This document shows, piece after piece, positions 37,629 through 45,670 of a stretch of DNA of 64,000 nucleotides. A program made the position numbers and the translations under genes. Within the stretch, counting starts at the first letter, position 1. Each line of letters starts with the position of its first letter. Under the pieces are notes generated by a model that saw only the letters and a list, made by a program, of their open reading frames with translations, was not told the DNA's origin and did no database searches. Origin of the DNA: Tritrichomonas musculus (Eukaryota; Parabasalia; Tritrichomonadida; Tritrichomonadidae); the NCBI GenBank assembly GCA_039105265.1, contig JAPFFF010000012.1:868001-932000 (forward strand). Reading direction: 5' to 3'.

Positions 37629-38084
37629 TTAAAATTTTCTCTGAACTAATTTAATTTTCCAAAATTTTTTCGTAATTTGTGTATGAAAAAATTGATTGTA
37701 CAAATAAACAATTTCGTCACTTGGATATTCTCTATTTTTATCAAGAATTTTCAAAAAATCTTCAAAACAATTTCTTTTGTTGAGTCTTGTTTCTAATTCA
37801 TCTCCCCAATCTGGAGGTCTTGGATTTCCATGACGGTTTGGATTTGCTGGATGTTCTTCTAATTGTTTTTCTACAATTTGATTAATTCCTGCATAAAATT
37901 CTTCTTCGTTTGGAGACGTTGATTTAGGTTCATTAAAATCACGGTCTATTTCCCATTCATCAATTTCATTATTGACAACAAAGTTTTGAAAACTATTATT
38001 TAAATTTTGCATGTTTGGTGATAATTGATATTGAGGTGAACCCCCAGTTGAATAGTGTAGAGGTAATTCGTTATCACTTGACAT
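37629..38084 (-). CDS. Right-block protein of 151 aa, unknown
   Basis: N-terminal 45 residues are Ser/Asn/Gln-rich and look disordered (MSSDNELPLHYSTGGSPQYQ). The rest has an acidic region, a Pro/Arg stretch (EHPANPNRHGNPRPPDWGDE) and a helical C-terminus ending in basic residues. It shares a divergent early-type promoter with the plus-strand ORF upstream of the helicase, so it is probably co-expressed with replication genes. No domain recognised. Confidence 0.55.
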   Translation of the reverse strand: MSSDNELPLHYSTGGSPQYQLSPNMQNLNNSFQNFVVNNEIDEWEIDRDFNEPKSTSPNEEEFYAGINQIVEKQLEEHPANPNRHGNPRPPDWGDELETRLNKRNCFEDFLKILDKNREYPSDEIVYLYNQFFHTQITKKFWKIKLVQRKF

Positions 38085-38134
38085 TAATTAAAAAATGAAA
38101 AACGGTTTTGACAGTCACTTTTATTTTTGTATCG
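38085..38134. promoter_or_regulatory. Early-type bidirectional promoter (replication genes)
   Basis: CGGTTTTGACA at 38,103-38,113. Plus side: CAGTCACTTTTATTTTTG then TATCG before the ATG. Minus side: ACCGTTTTTCATTTTTTAAT then TA before the ATG. Both sides contain a TCA(C/T)TTTT initiator. Confidence 0.65.
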
Positions 38135-38401
38135 ATGAATCAACCAACCTTCCTCTCTGATGATTTCTTAATTCCAGAAGCTAGACAAATGGAAAATATA
38201 AATGAGAATGTCTTTCCTCAATATCAAGGTCAAGAATTTCATGATCGTGATTTTCAAATAAATACAAATCTCATTCAATTGTTTCCTGATGATGTTGTTG
38301 GATTATTAAATTTATTTGAACCAACACTTGAAAATTTAAAACTTCTATCAAATATATATTTCGTTCTCCATTTGTTTCAAACGTTTTGTATGATATTGTG
38401 A
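38135..38401 (+). CDS. Small ORF directly upstream of the helicase
   Basis: An 88-residue frame starting MNQPTFLSDDFLIPEARQME, acidic with aromatic residues, whose end overlaps the helicase frame by 16 bases. The start follows an early-type promoter directly. It may be a separate small protein or belong with the helicase region. I leave this open. Confidence 0.45.
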   Translation: MNQPTFLSDDFLIPEARQMENINENVFPQYQGQEFHDRDFQINTNLIQLFPDDVVGLLNLFEPTLENLKLLSNIYFVLHLFQTFCMIL

Positions 38402-39834
38402 AAAATTGGTATCTTTCAAATCAAGATAATTCTGAACAAGATCTTCAAGCAATTTGTAGTCAAGAAAATCATCCAGAAGTTTCAAATCATTGGATCTTCC
38501 CAATTTTGAATGCACTCTCAGAATCTCAAAGAAATGTTATTTGGGAGAAATATTTCAATAATACAATTAACCAATTTGTTCAAATTGATTTTGGTGAAGA
38601 TTGTTCAATAAACTCATTTAGATATAAGAATTATGAAAGAAAATATTCTTCTACTGGAATTCGTGTTGGGGATTTCTTTACTGATTTCAAAAAAGTTTGT
38701 TGTTATATTCAACTTGACAGAATCTTCATAATTAAAAAATCAAATACGTTAGAAATGTTAAATCCTACTCAATTTGCACCAATATTAAAACAAATTAAAT
38801 TAGGGTATTCAAAAGTTAGTAAAAAGAATAAGAAAGTAATTACTGCATTTGATGTTGTTTCCTTTGGAAAGAATATGGATTTCATTACTTATGAACATAT
38901 GAAATTCTTTTCCAATGATCCAAACATTTTTTCATATTTTCATTGGTATCCTTATTCAAGATTAATTCTTTGTACACAAAATGTGATTCAACCATTTTTG
39001 GATCATATTTTTAGAGTTATTGCAAATTCTAATCAAGAATTATATGATTATATCATTAAATGGATTTCATTTATTTTTCAACATCCAGATGGTAAAACAG
39101 GTACTGCATTAGTTATTATTGGTGAACAAGGTTGTGGGAAAAATACATTTACTAATGTTCTTTGTCAACTTTTAGGTGAATATTCTGATCCAAATGCAAA
39201 CTTTGATAATATTACAAGCAATTTTAATTTACAAATCTTAAACAAAAAATTATTGGTATGCTCAGAAATGTTAGATTATCATCTCATTCGAAAATATCCT
39301 CAACAACATGAAAGATTAAAAACATTAATCACAGAAAGATTCACTACTATTGAAGGAAAACATATTAATACTGAATCTAAAGAAAATGTTGCCAATTTCA
39401 TCTTCTTATCAAATAATCCTGCTCCTATTCGAATTGATGAACACGATAGAAGATTTGTTGTTACAAAATGTTATCCAATGATAGGTCAAGACTATTTTGC
39501 ACCTTTACATAATCTTATTAAGACACAAGATTTCAAAAACAATTTAATTACTTTTTTCTTGACTGTTGATTTATCTGATTTCATTCCAGCACAATTTCCT
39601 AATACCCAAGATAGAATGAATTTAATGAACTTTTCAAAACCTCCTGAAAAATTATTTATTGAGGAAAACTTACAAAAATTCAGAAATGGTTATGTAGCTT
39701 TTGAAGCCTGGACTGAATTTAAAAAATGGGCAAAAGCAAAAAATTTCAGATCCATAACTTATCAAGAATTTCATCAAAAAATTTTACAAGACTGCTCATT
39801 TAATAATAATGATAAGAAATATAGATTAAGGTAA
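38386..39834 (+). CDS. Superfamily 3 helicase, D5/primase-helicase type
   Basis: The visible frame has a poorly recognised N-terminal region (about 1-230) and a clear SF3 helicase domain: Walker A GEQGCGKNTF (near 246), a Walker B-like KKLLVCSEM (near 287), and motif C NFIFLSNNPAPIRIDEHDRR (near 337), followed by a C-terminal winged-helix-like region. This resembles the DUF5906/D5-type helicases of Polintons, virophages and giant viruses, which unwind the linear genome during replication. A primase domain is not recognisable in the visible N-terminus. The exact start is unresolved because the frame does not begin with an ATG. Convergent with the following minus-strand gene. Confidence 0.88.
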   Translation: MYDIVKNWYLSNQDNSEQDLQAICSQENHPEVSNHWIFPILNALSESQRNVIWEKYFNNTINQFVQIDFGEDCSINSFRYKNYERKYSSTGIRVGDFFTDFKKVCCYIQLDRIFIIKKSNTLEMLNPTQFAPILKQIKLGYSKVSKKNKKVITAFDVVSFGKNMDFITYEHMKFFSNDPNIFSYFHWYPYSRLILCTQNVIQPFLDHIFRVIANSNQELYDYIIKWISFIFQHPDGKTGTALVIIGEQGCGKNTFTNVLCQLLGEYSDPNANFDNITSNFNLQILNKKLLVCSEMLDYHLIRKYPQQHERLKTLITERFTTIEGKHINTESKENVANFIFLSNNPAPIRIDEHDRRFVVTKCYPMIGQDYFAPLHNLIKTQDFKNNLITFFLTVDLSDFIPAQFPNTQDRMNLMNFSKPPEKLFIEENLQKFRNGYVAFEAWTEFKKWAKAKNFRSITYQEFHQKILQDCSFNNNDKKYRLR

Positions 39835-39837
39835 CTT

Positions 39838-40035
39838 TTATTTATTTAATTCTTTTCTTAAAAGTTCAATTTCTTTTTCTACTTTGTCTCTTTCTCTTCG
39901 TAAATCCATTAATTTTCTAAAATCTTTATCATCATAAACCCTTTGATTACCAATAATCCCTGCCTTTTTTTCGATGTCATTTATTTGTTCATCTAAGATA
40001 TCCCATTTCTCGTAAGCTTCTTGCAATTTAGACAT
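39838..40035 (-). CDS. MSKL-family coiled-coil protein 1, 65 aa
   Basis: Starts MSKLQEAYEKWDILDEQIND and is a single charged coiled coil ending in LRRERDKVEKEIELLRKELN. Its start and promoter (minus strand: CAGTTTTGACACTTCACTTT then TATTTTTG) match those of the next gene, also MSKL, so the two are probably a tandem duplication. It ends three bases after the helicase stop. Function unknown. Confidence 0.6.
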   Translation of the reverse strand: MSKLQEAYEKWDILDEQINDIEKKAGIIGNQRVYDDKDFRKLMDLRRERDKVEKEIELLRKELNK

Positions 40036-40070
40036 GAAAACAAAAATAAAAGTGAAGTGTCAAAACTGCT
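40036..40070 (-). promoter_or_regulatory. Early-type promoter of MSKL gene 1
   Basis: On the minus strand it reads CAGTTTTGACACTTCACTTT, then TATTTTTGTTTTC before the ATG. It differs from the canonical CGGTTTTGACA by one base and has no divergent partner. Confidence 0.6.
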
Positions 40071-40077
40071 TTTTTAT

Positions 40078-40326
40078 TTAAGACTTTGAAATTTTAAAGA
40101 GTTGATGACGGATTTCTTGAAGTTCACTTTGTAATCGATACCATTCTTGTTTATCTTCAGGATTCAAGGCTGAGATGTTATGACACATCTTTCCGTACTC
40201 ATTTTCAATCTCTGGTGCTTTCATCAAGAGTTGGCGTCTTTGTTTTTCTTTTTCGTCCATTACTTTCATTAGATTTTCGATTTGTTCCTCTTCTATTTTT
40301 TCTTGTTTATCTTCCAATTTAGACAT
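40078..40326 (-). CDS. MSKL-family coiled-coil protein 2, 82 aa
   Basis: Starts MSKLEDKQEKIEEEQIENLM; a highly charged coiled coil with a short Met/Cys/His break (EYGKMCHNISALNPEDKQEW). It is a likely paralogue of the 65-residue gene on grounds of shared start, length class and promoter. It is divergent from the integrase and shares its promoter box. Function unknown; these coils might be scaffolds or replication partners. Confidence 0.6.
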   Translation of the reverse strand: MSKLEDKQEKIEEEQIENLMKVMDEKEKQRRQLLMKAPEIENEYGKMCHNISALNPEDKQEWYRLQSELQEIRHQLFKISKS

Positions 40327-40378
40327 GAAAAAAAAAAATAAAAGTGAAGTGTCAAAACCGCTCTTTATTGAAATTTAA
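40327..40378. promoter_or_regulatory. Early-type bidirectional promoter (integrase / MSKL gene 2)
   Basis: TGTCAAAACCG at 40,350-40,360. Minus side: CGGTTTTGACACTTCACTTT then TATTTTT before ATG. Plus side: ACCGCTCTTTATTGAAATTT then AA before the integrase ATG; no clear TCA initiator is seen on this side. Confidence 0.62.
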
Positions 40379-41767
40379 ATGTTATCGTCAGAAGGTGAAA
40401 AATTAATGAATTATTTAGAAAAGAAAGCTTATCAAAAGAAATTAATAATGCCAAATGAAGCTAGAAATTATAAAGGATATCAAAAAGATTTTGTAACTGA
40501 TGATGAATTTGAACAAATTTATAATGCTTATTCAGAATTTCGAAAAGTATTATCTGAATCATTACCTGTAATCACAGATGAAAAAATTCCTGATGATGAA
40601 TTAAGTTTTGAAGAAAAAATTGAGAACCATGTAATTAATAATTTACATAATGAAAATATTCGTACTTTTCCTGAATTTGAAAAATTGACCTCTGGATGGA
40701 AAAAAGGTAAAGATAAATATACTATGGAAGAATGGTATGAAATATATATTACAAAAATTATGGAACAACCAGGAATGATAGTTGAATTCAAAGGTAAAAC
40801 AAATGTACCTGATATTGCATTTAGAAATAAAAATAAAAGACATGTACTATTAAAACAATTTGAAAAAGTTATTGAGCCAAATTATGTTTCTGAAGATGAT
40901 TATGTTCAAAAGAAACAATTTCCAACTAATAAGAATAAAAAATATTATTTACATAAATTATGTGAACCTGGTACTTATTTAATTGATATTATGTTTGAAA
41001 AAAATGTTGGGTACTTAATTTGTATAGAAGCCAATAGTCGATATTTATATGCAATTCCTTTAGGTAGAGAATGTTTTGGTGATATAAATAAAATTATGAC
41101 TGCTGGACAAAAAACATCTATTTCAATAACAAAAGCTTTAAATACTTTATTTCAACAAGGAATGAAACCTAAAATATTGACCGGAGATGGTGAAAAAGGT
41201 TTTTGTTCTGAAGAAACAATAAATTTTTTAAACTCAAATGGAATTAAATGGGAACCTGTTGATAGAATGGATGATTATCATTATCCATCATTTTTACGAA
41301 AACCAGGTGAAAAACAAACAACTAGCCCATTACATTCTTCATTAGGTATAGTTGATAGAATTATTAGAACTTTGAGAGATATGGCTTTTGAAGTTCAACG
41401 AGAAATCTCCCCTGAAATATTAAAAGAATTAGTTGTTCAATATAATAATGCCCCACACTTAACTTTGTCAAAATATGCAGGTATGAATGTTTCCCCTAGT
41501 CAAATGCAAAATAATTCTGATTTATATACTTTTATTTGTAGACGTATTTCTCAAGCTAATTATAATGTTTCTGCTCAAAAAGGTTATAATTTAAAAGAAA
41601 ACCAAGAAGTAATTGTATATAATAATAAAGACACTCTTAAAAAAAGACGATCAATAACTCAACCTGGTAGATTTTTTGTAAAAGGTTTTCAAAATGGTAA
41701 ATATTTAATACAAGATCTTAAAGGAAATACTCAAATATTACCTCGTTATAGATTAGATCCTATTTGA
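40379..41767 (+). CDS. Retrovirus-type integrase of the Polinton (rve domain)
   Basis: A 462-residue integrase. The rve core runs roughly from 198 to 370: YLIDIMFEKNVGYLICIEAN carries the first acidic block (near 203), KILTGDGEKGF the second (near 269), and HSSLGIVDRIIRTLRD is the third block (near 320-335). The C-terminal 70 residues (KENQEVIVYNNKDTLKKRRS and on) look like an SH3/chromo-like DNA-binding tail. The N-terminal 150 residues are helical and charged. By family knowledge it joins element ends to host DNA with a 6-bp target duplication. It lies near the right end of the element. Confidence 0.93.
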   Translation: MLSSEGEKLMNYLEKKAYQKKLIMPNEARNYKGYQKDFVTDDEFEQIYNAYSEFRKVLSESLPVITDEKIPDDELSFEEKIENHVINNLHNENIRTFPEFEKLTSGWKKGKDKYTMEEWYEIYITKIMEQPGMIVEFKGKTNVPDIAFRNKNKRHVLLKQFEKVIEPNYVSEDDYVQKKQFPTNKNKKYYLHKLCEPGTYLIDIMFEKNVGYLICIEANSRYLYAIPLGRECFGDINKIMTAGQKTSISITKALNTLFQQGMKPKILTGDGEKGFCSEETINFLNSNGIKWEPVDRMDDYHYPSFLRKPGEKQTTSPLHSSLGIVDRIIRTLRDMAFEVQREISPEILKELVVQYNNAPHLTLSKYAGMNVSPSQMQNNSDLYTFICRRISQANYNVSAQKGYNLKENQEVIVYNNKDTLKKRRSITQPGRFFVKGFQNGKYLIQDLKGNTQILPRYRLDPI

Positions 41768-42137
41768 ATTGTCAGAAAATGCAATAAAAATAAAAGGGGT
41801 GTCAAAAAATGTATTTTTAAAATTTTTAATATTATCCTTTTATATTATAATATTATTTATATTTTTAATAATAAAGATTATATTTATTAAAATATTCCTA
41901 AAAGGTTCAATAATTATCAAGATATTTTTGAGACAAATTGTTTACCCCCATATTCAATTTTTCATCCATTGAATTTTTTAAAATTTGAAATACATATATC
42001 TTGGAAAATAATGGACCTTTTTCAAAGATTTTAATATTTTTAAGGTTTTCAAGGACGTAGAATTCAAATATCACAATTAGAAATCTTAAAAATGAATTGT
42101 CAAAAAATGCAAAAAATAAAAAGAGTGTCAAAAAATG
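41766..42137. repeat. Direct repeat pair of about 45 bp around a 280-bp gap
   Basis: Copies at 41,766-41,811 and 42,093-42,137 both read GAATTGTCA(G/A)AAAATGCA, then an A/T tract with ATAAAA, then GTGTCAAAAAATG. Each resembles a degenerate early-type box in reverse (TTTTGACAC). The gap between them is A+T-rich and has no convincing gene; a Phe/Ile-rich frame there reflects base composition. It may be a duplicated promoter or the scar of a lost gene. Confidence 0.65.
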
Positions 42138-42165
42138 CAGTAAATTGAATTGTTTATTTAATTAA

Positions 42166-42444
42166 TTATTTCCTTTCGTTCCAGCGTTTGAGATTTTTCA
42201 AACCTGCCTTTAATTCTTCAATGAAGAAGCATTCAAGTTCGTTAGCTTTTTCTTCATTTGAGCTATCTCCATCATTCATTATCACACGAACATCATCGAT
42301 GTGATTCATATTGGTTGCAGCTTCTTGGAGCATATATGCCATTTTTTCTCTTTGATCAAGATCATCAGAAATAGTTCTCCATTCATGAACACTATCAAGA
42401 GCTTCGACAACTTCGAGTAAGTGTTGGATCGTACGGGCTTCCAT
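42166..42444 (-). CDS. Small helical protein, 92 aa, unknown
   Basis: Starts MEARTIQHLLEVVEALDSVH and is an all-helical charged protein with an acidic middle (VIMNDGDSSNEEKANELECF) and basic end. The ATG at 42444 is preferred to an upstream frame because the initiator TCACATCATTTTTATACA lies just before it. It shares a divergent promoter with the gene at 42,533. No family recognised. Confidence 0.55.
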   Translation of the reverse strand: MEARTIQHLLEVVEALDSVHEWRTISDDLDQREKMAYMLQEAATNMNHIDDVRVIMNDGDSSNEEKANELECFFIEELKAGLKNLKRWNERK

Positions 42445-42532
42445 GCTTGTATAAAAATGATGTGATGACCTCACGAGAAAAAATTAGATTTTTTGGTTAA
42501 CGGTCGCCTAGTGAAAAAGTTCATTTTTATAA
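42445..42532. promoter_or_regulatory. Terminal-type bidirectional promoter A
   Basis: Divergent starts flank CGAGAAAAAATTAGATTTTT and GGTTAACGGTCGCC (42,474-42,508). A near copy is at 45,102-45,135. Minus side: CTCATCACATCATTTTTATA initiator. Plus side: GTGAAAAAGTTCATTTTTAT initiator. It lacks the TGTCAAAACCG box, so this looks like a third promoter class. Confidence 0.6.
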
Positions 42533-42946
42533 ATGTCTGACAAACCAAGTGTACCTGAACAAAATGAAATTAAAGATGATATTCCAGCTATGTCTGCAAA
42601 AGACATGAAAAATATTAAAAAGACAGAAGCTTGGAAAGTACTCAAAAAGAGATATGGTGAAAATGTTTCAATGGAAAAATTGCTTTCTGTTGCTCATGTT
42701 ATGAGACAATTAATGCAACATAACTTAAAAATCATCATCCCTGGTTTCTCACGTGAAGAACAACGGAAAAAAGATTGTTTGATTAAATGGTTTGATACTC
42801 ATATCGAATTCATTCAACAATTTTTGTCACCTGGAATGATGATTGGTTACGATCAAGGATATTATGTTCCTATATCAAAAGAAAAAGCAAAAGAAATAGC
42901 AAAAGAAAAAGCAAAAGAAAAAGAAAAAGCAAAAGAAGATAAATAA
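42533..42946 (+). CDS. Right-block protein of 137 aa with Lys/Glu/Ala repeat tail
   Basis: Starts MSDKPSVPEQNEIKDDIPAM. Residues 30-105 form a compact helical domain (EAWKVLKKRYGENVSMEKLL; LIKWFDTHIEFIQQFL) and the last 30 residues are KEKAKE repeats. The start follows AAAAAGTTCATTTTTATAA. Divergent from the 92-residue gene. No family recognised; the tail is probably a stable helix or charged linker. Confidence 0.58.
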   Translation: MSDKPSVPEQNEIKDDIPAMSAKDMKNIKKTEAWKVLKKRYGENVSMEKLLSVAHVMRQLMQHNLKIIIPGFSREEQRKKDCLIKWFDTHIEFIQQFLSPGMMIGYDQGYYVPISKEKAKEIAKEKAKEKEKAKEDK

Positions 42947-43039
42947 ATAAAAAAGTTAATTTTTTAAATTAAAGGTTTATTAGAAACCTAAATCTTGTTG
43001 AGAGTAATTTTTATACCGACCTCTCAATAATCGGAATTT

Positions 43040-45076
43040 TTATTTTTCGTCAACTTCTTGAACGTTAGGTGGAACTGGTTCAGTGTGTAGATCTTGACGT
43101 TCAACTGAGGTGAGGAAATTGTCAATGTGGAATTTGAACCAGGATACGTTTGGTGTTTTCTTTTGAAATTCGGCAATTCTTGCGTGAACGACTTCATTTG
43201 CCAAATTCTCGTCCCCATTGTATCGCTTTTTGAAGAATTCGATCAATTCATTTCTTAGCTGAATTTCCTTTTGAGATTTTTGATCGGATGTGAATTCTTG
43301 TATATTTCCCCATTTGTGAGTTTGAGGTAATTCTTGCCAATTTTCTGGTGGAGGTGGAAGTTGTGGTGGTGGTGGGAGGTCTTGTAATTTTTTATAAATA
43401 TCTGCTTTTAATTTGTTAGGATCGGCATTCATTCTTGCCCAGTCTTCTTTGCTCATTCCTGGTGGTGGCAATACTAGTGAGTCGTTCTCCGTCTGTAAAT
43501 CAAAAAGAACATTTGTAGTTACTTCTTTGGAAATTTTTTCATCGAATTGATGAGTATAGTTGTCTTCAATTGTTGACCATCTTTCTTTTTCATCATCATT
43601 GAGTAACTCATCAGGGAAAATTCTTGATGCTTTTCGATTTCCTTTCATTTTGGCATTCAATCTTTTTTGAACTTCATCATTAATTTCTTGATTGGTCTTT
43701 TCGAGATATAGTTTTTGAAATTTTCTGCTGGTGGTAAAGATGAGATTTTTTTCGCTTTCGTCTTCGTTATCTTTTTCAGGTGCGGTGAGATCCTTTTCAT
43801 CTTTTTCAGGTTTTGGTTGATCCTTTTCATCTTTTTCAGATTTTGGTTGATCCTTTTCATCTTTTTCAGGCAATTTGTTTAAGATTTCGAGAACATCGTC
43901 AACATCTTTATCAACATCATCAGAATCTTCTTGGATTTCTATAATTGATTGAATTTCCTTGGTTGATGATTCCCATTTTTTCAATTCTTCACTGCTCAAT
44001 AATTCCTTTGAGAAGATTTCTCTTGCTGTCTTTTTGTCATCAAACATTTTGTGAAACAATCTGCTATCTGCATCGGCCATTGCCTCTTTTCTTGACATTT
44101 CTGGATTTATTCTTTGTAATATGTCTGCTGTTGATGAAATGAGATACTCTTTTGCATTTTCTTCTTCCTGACGCTCTTCTTCCATTTTTTGTGCATATTT
44201 TACATTTTCTTCTTCCGTGAGCAATTCAATCAAAGGTGGGACATGTTCGAGGTATTTGTGCTCTTCCATAACTGTAACAATTTTTTCACGTGCATGTGCA
44301 TATGCATCAGCGAATGTTGACAAAGGATAAATTTTTCTATACGCAATTGTTAATTCTGAAATTGCGTTTTGTTGCTCTTTTGATAATTCTGGATGGTCTG
44401 CTTCAATGATTTCATTCATTTCATCAATATTTTTTGGATCTTCTGGTGTTAATTCCCCTAAAAGTGCTTTATTGTTTGTGTACTCTGAACGATATTGGTC
44501 TAAATATTGATACAATGAAAACTTTATTACATCGAATGGCAAGCCATCTCTATTATTTTGTCTGTAATCGAATTTCTTTTGGATGTGTTTTGCCATTTTT
44601 GGCTTTTTGAGATCTGCTAATTTTTTTTCCAAATCATCCCACCAAGTAGCGCACTGAATTGTAATTGTGTCATCATTTGGTTTATCGTCGTCGATGAACA
44701 AATGTAATGCTTGTTTATCGCCTTCTGCAAATAATTCGTCTCCTAATAAATGTGCGGCAAGGAGACACTTTTGATCTTGATCTAAAGAATTCCATAACTT
44801 ATTTGCATTTAGCCAGTTGAGTTGCTCTTTTGGTGTTTTTATCCCTTTTTCTTGAAATTCTTGTATTTGTTTGTGGTAGAGTTTTGCTGGTAAATGATTG
44901 TATGGGTGAAATTTTATATGAGTCAAATCAATTTCTTTTTCTTCTTCTTTAGCTTCTGCTTCGGCTTTTGCAATTTCGTGCAGGTATTGCATTTTTGTTA
45001 TTTCTTCAACTTCAGGTTTCTTTTGCTGAGTGTTGCTGTTGTTGTTGTTGCTGTTGCTGTTGTCGCTGTTAGACAT
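43040..45076 (-). CDS. Large acidic right-end protein, 678 aa, unknown
   Basis: Starts MSNSDNSNSNNNNSNTQQKK (Asn/Ser-rich), then a long helical body with several W/F-K-x-L/Y segments. Near residues 405-440 are three copies of EKDEKDQPK, followed by a second helical region and a PPPPQLPPPPENW poly-Pro segment near 590. The style recalls the giant protein at the left of the window, but I cannot show homology. I chose the ATG at 45076 because TCATCACATCACTTTTTAGC precedes it directly; a longer frame to 45187 would read through the promoter. Function unknown. Confidence 0.6.
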   Translation of the reverse strand: MSNSDNSNSNNNNSNTQQKKPEVEEITKMQYLHEIAKAEAEAKEEEKEIDLTHIKFHPYNHLPAKLYHKQIQEFQEKGIKTPKEQLNWLNANKLWNSLDQDQKCLLAAHLLGDELFAEGDKQALHLFIDDDKPNDDTITIQCATWWDDLEKKLADLKKPKMAKHIQKKFDYRQNNRDGLPFDVIKFSLYQYLDQYRSEYTNNKALLGELTPEDPKNIDEMNEIIEADHPELSKEQQNAISELTIAYRKIYPLSTFADAYAHAREKIVTVMEEHKYLEHVPPLIELLTEEENVKYAQKMEEERQEEENAKEYLISSTADILQRINPEMSRKEAMADADSRLFHKMFDDKKTAREIFSKELLSSEELKKWESSTKEIQSIIEIQEDSDDVDKDVDDVLEILNKLPEKDEKDQPKSEKDEKDQPKPEKDEKDLTAPEKDNEDESEKNLIFTTSRKFQKLYLEKTNQEINDEVQKRLNAKMKGNRKASRIFPDELLNDDEKERWSTIEDNYTHQFDEKISKEVTTNVLFDLQTENDSLVLPPPGMSKEDWARMNADPNKLKADIYKKLQDLPPPPQLPPPPENWQELPQTHKWGNIQEFTSDQKSQKEIQLRNELIEFFKKRYNGDENLANEVVHARIAEFQKKTPNVSWFKFHIDNFLTSVERQDLHTEPVPPNVQEVDEK
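43790..43872 (-). repeat. 30-bp tandem repeat inside the 678-aa gene
   Basis: About three copies of TCCTTTTCATCTTTTTCAG plus GTTTTGGTTGA (plus-strand reading) encode the EKDEKDQPK repeat of the protein. The unit keeps the reading frame. Confidence 0.7.
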
Positions 45077-45208
45077 GCTAAAAAGTGATGTGATGAGGCG
45101 ACGAGAAAAAATTAGATTTTTGGTAAACGGTCTCCACCCCGAAAACCCGTTAGGTCCCTCGCTAAAAATATGATTTTTCGAGCTCACCTCATCACCTCAT
45201 TTTTTCTC
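45077..45208. promoter_or_regulatory. Terminal-type bidirectional promoter B
   Basis: Contains CGAGAAAAAATTAGATTTTT then GGTAAACGGTCTCC (45,102-45,135), the near copy of promoter A. It has a symmetrical pair of initiators: CTCATCACATCACTTTTTAG toward the 678-residue gene and CTCATCACCTCATTTTTTCT toward the gene at 45,209. Confidence 0.62.
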
Positions 45209-45670
45209 ATGTCGTCCCAGCAACAGGTACCCGAACAAGAGCAAGAAAAGCAAAAAGAGCAAGAAAAGCAAAAAGAGCAAGAAAGGCCAAATCCTAATAT
45301 CTCAGTTACAAGCTATTTCTATAATCAAGTCGAAAAAGATCGAATCAAAAGAGGAATCGCCATATATTATATGTACCAATCATTCAAAAATCAATGCAAA
45401 GACCTCAATTTTTCACTTGATTTTGATACCAATGTACATAAAGTTGTCCTCAAAATGGATAAAGTTGTCACCGATCGTGCTGAATATGAAGCAACAAAGT
45501 CTTTCATTCAAAGAGAAGTCGATCACGATCGTTTTGAAACCAATAAATTCCCTGAAGTACCTAAAGAACCATATATTGAATGGGTTTTAACATCTGACGA
45601 ATTTGAAGAAGAGGAAAAGAAAGAAGAAGAAAAAGACGACGACAAAAAAGATCCTGATTGGAAGCCATAA
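45209..45670 (+). CDS. Right-most element gene, charged 153-aa protein
   Basis: Starts MSSQQQVPEQEQEKQKEQEK with a short Glu/Gln/Lys repeat. A folded-looking region (SYFYNQVEKDRIKRGIAIYY; later LDFDTNVHKVVLKMDKVVTD) and an acidic Lys/Asp tail follow. I chose the ATG at 45209 over one at 45170, as TCATTTTTTCTC directly precedes it. It is the last gene before the presumed right end of the Polinton. No family recognised. Confidence 0.58.
   Translation: MSSQQQVPEQEQEKQKEQEKQKEQERPNPNISVTSYFYNQVEKDRIKRGIAIYYMYQSFKNQCKDLNFSLDFDTNVHKVVLKMDKVVTDRAEYEATKSFIQREVDHDRFETNKFPEVPKEPYIEWVLTSDEFEEEEKKEEEKDDDKKDPDWKP

Noticed and set aside
41769-41972. Phe/Ile-rich 67-codon frame as a membrane protein gene
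   Set aside because: It starts from TTG inside a repeat and its hydrophobicity follows from T/A-rich DNA; no promoter of the expected type in the right place.
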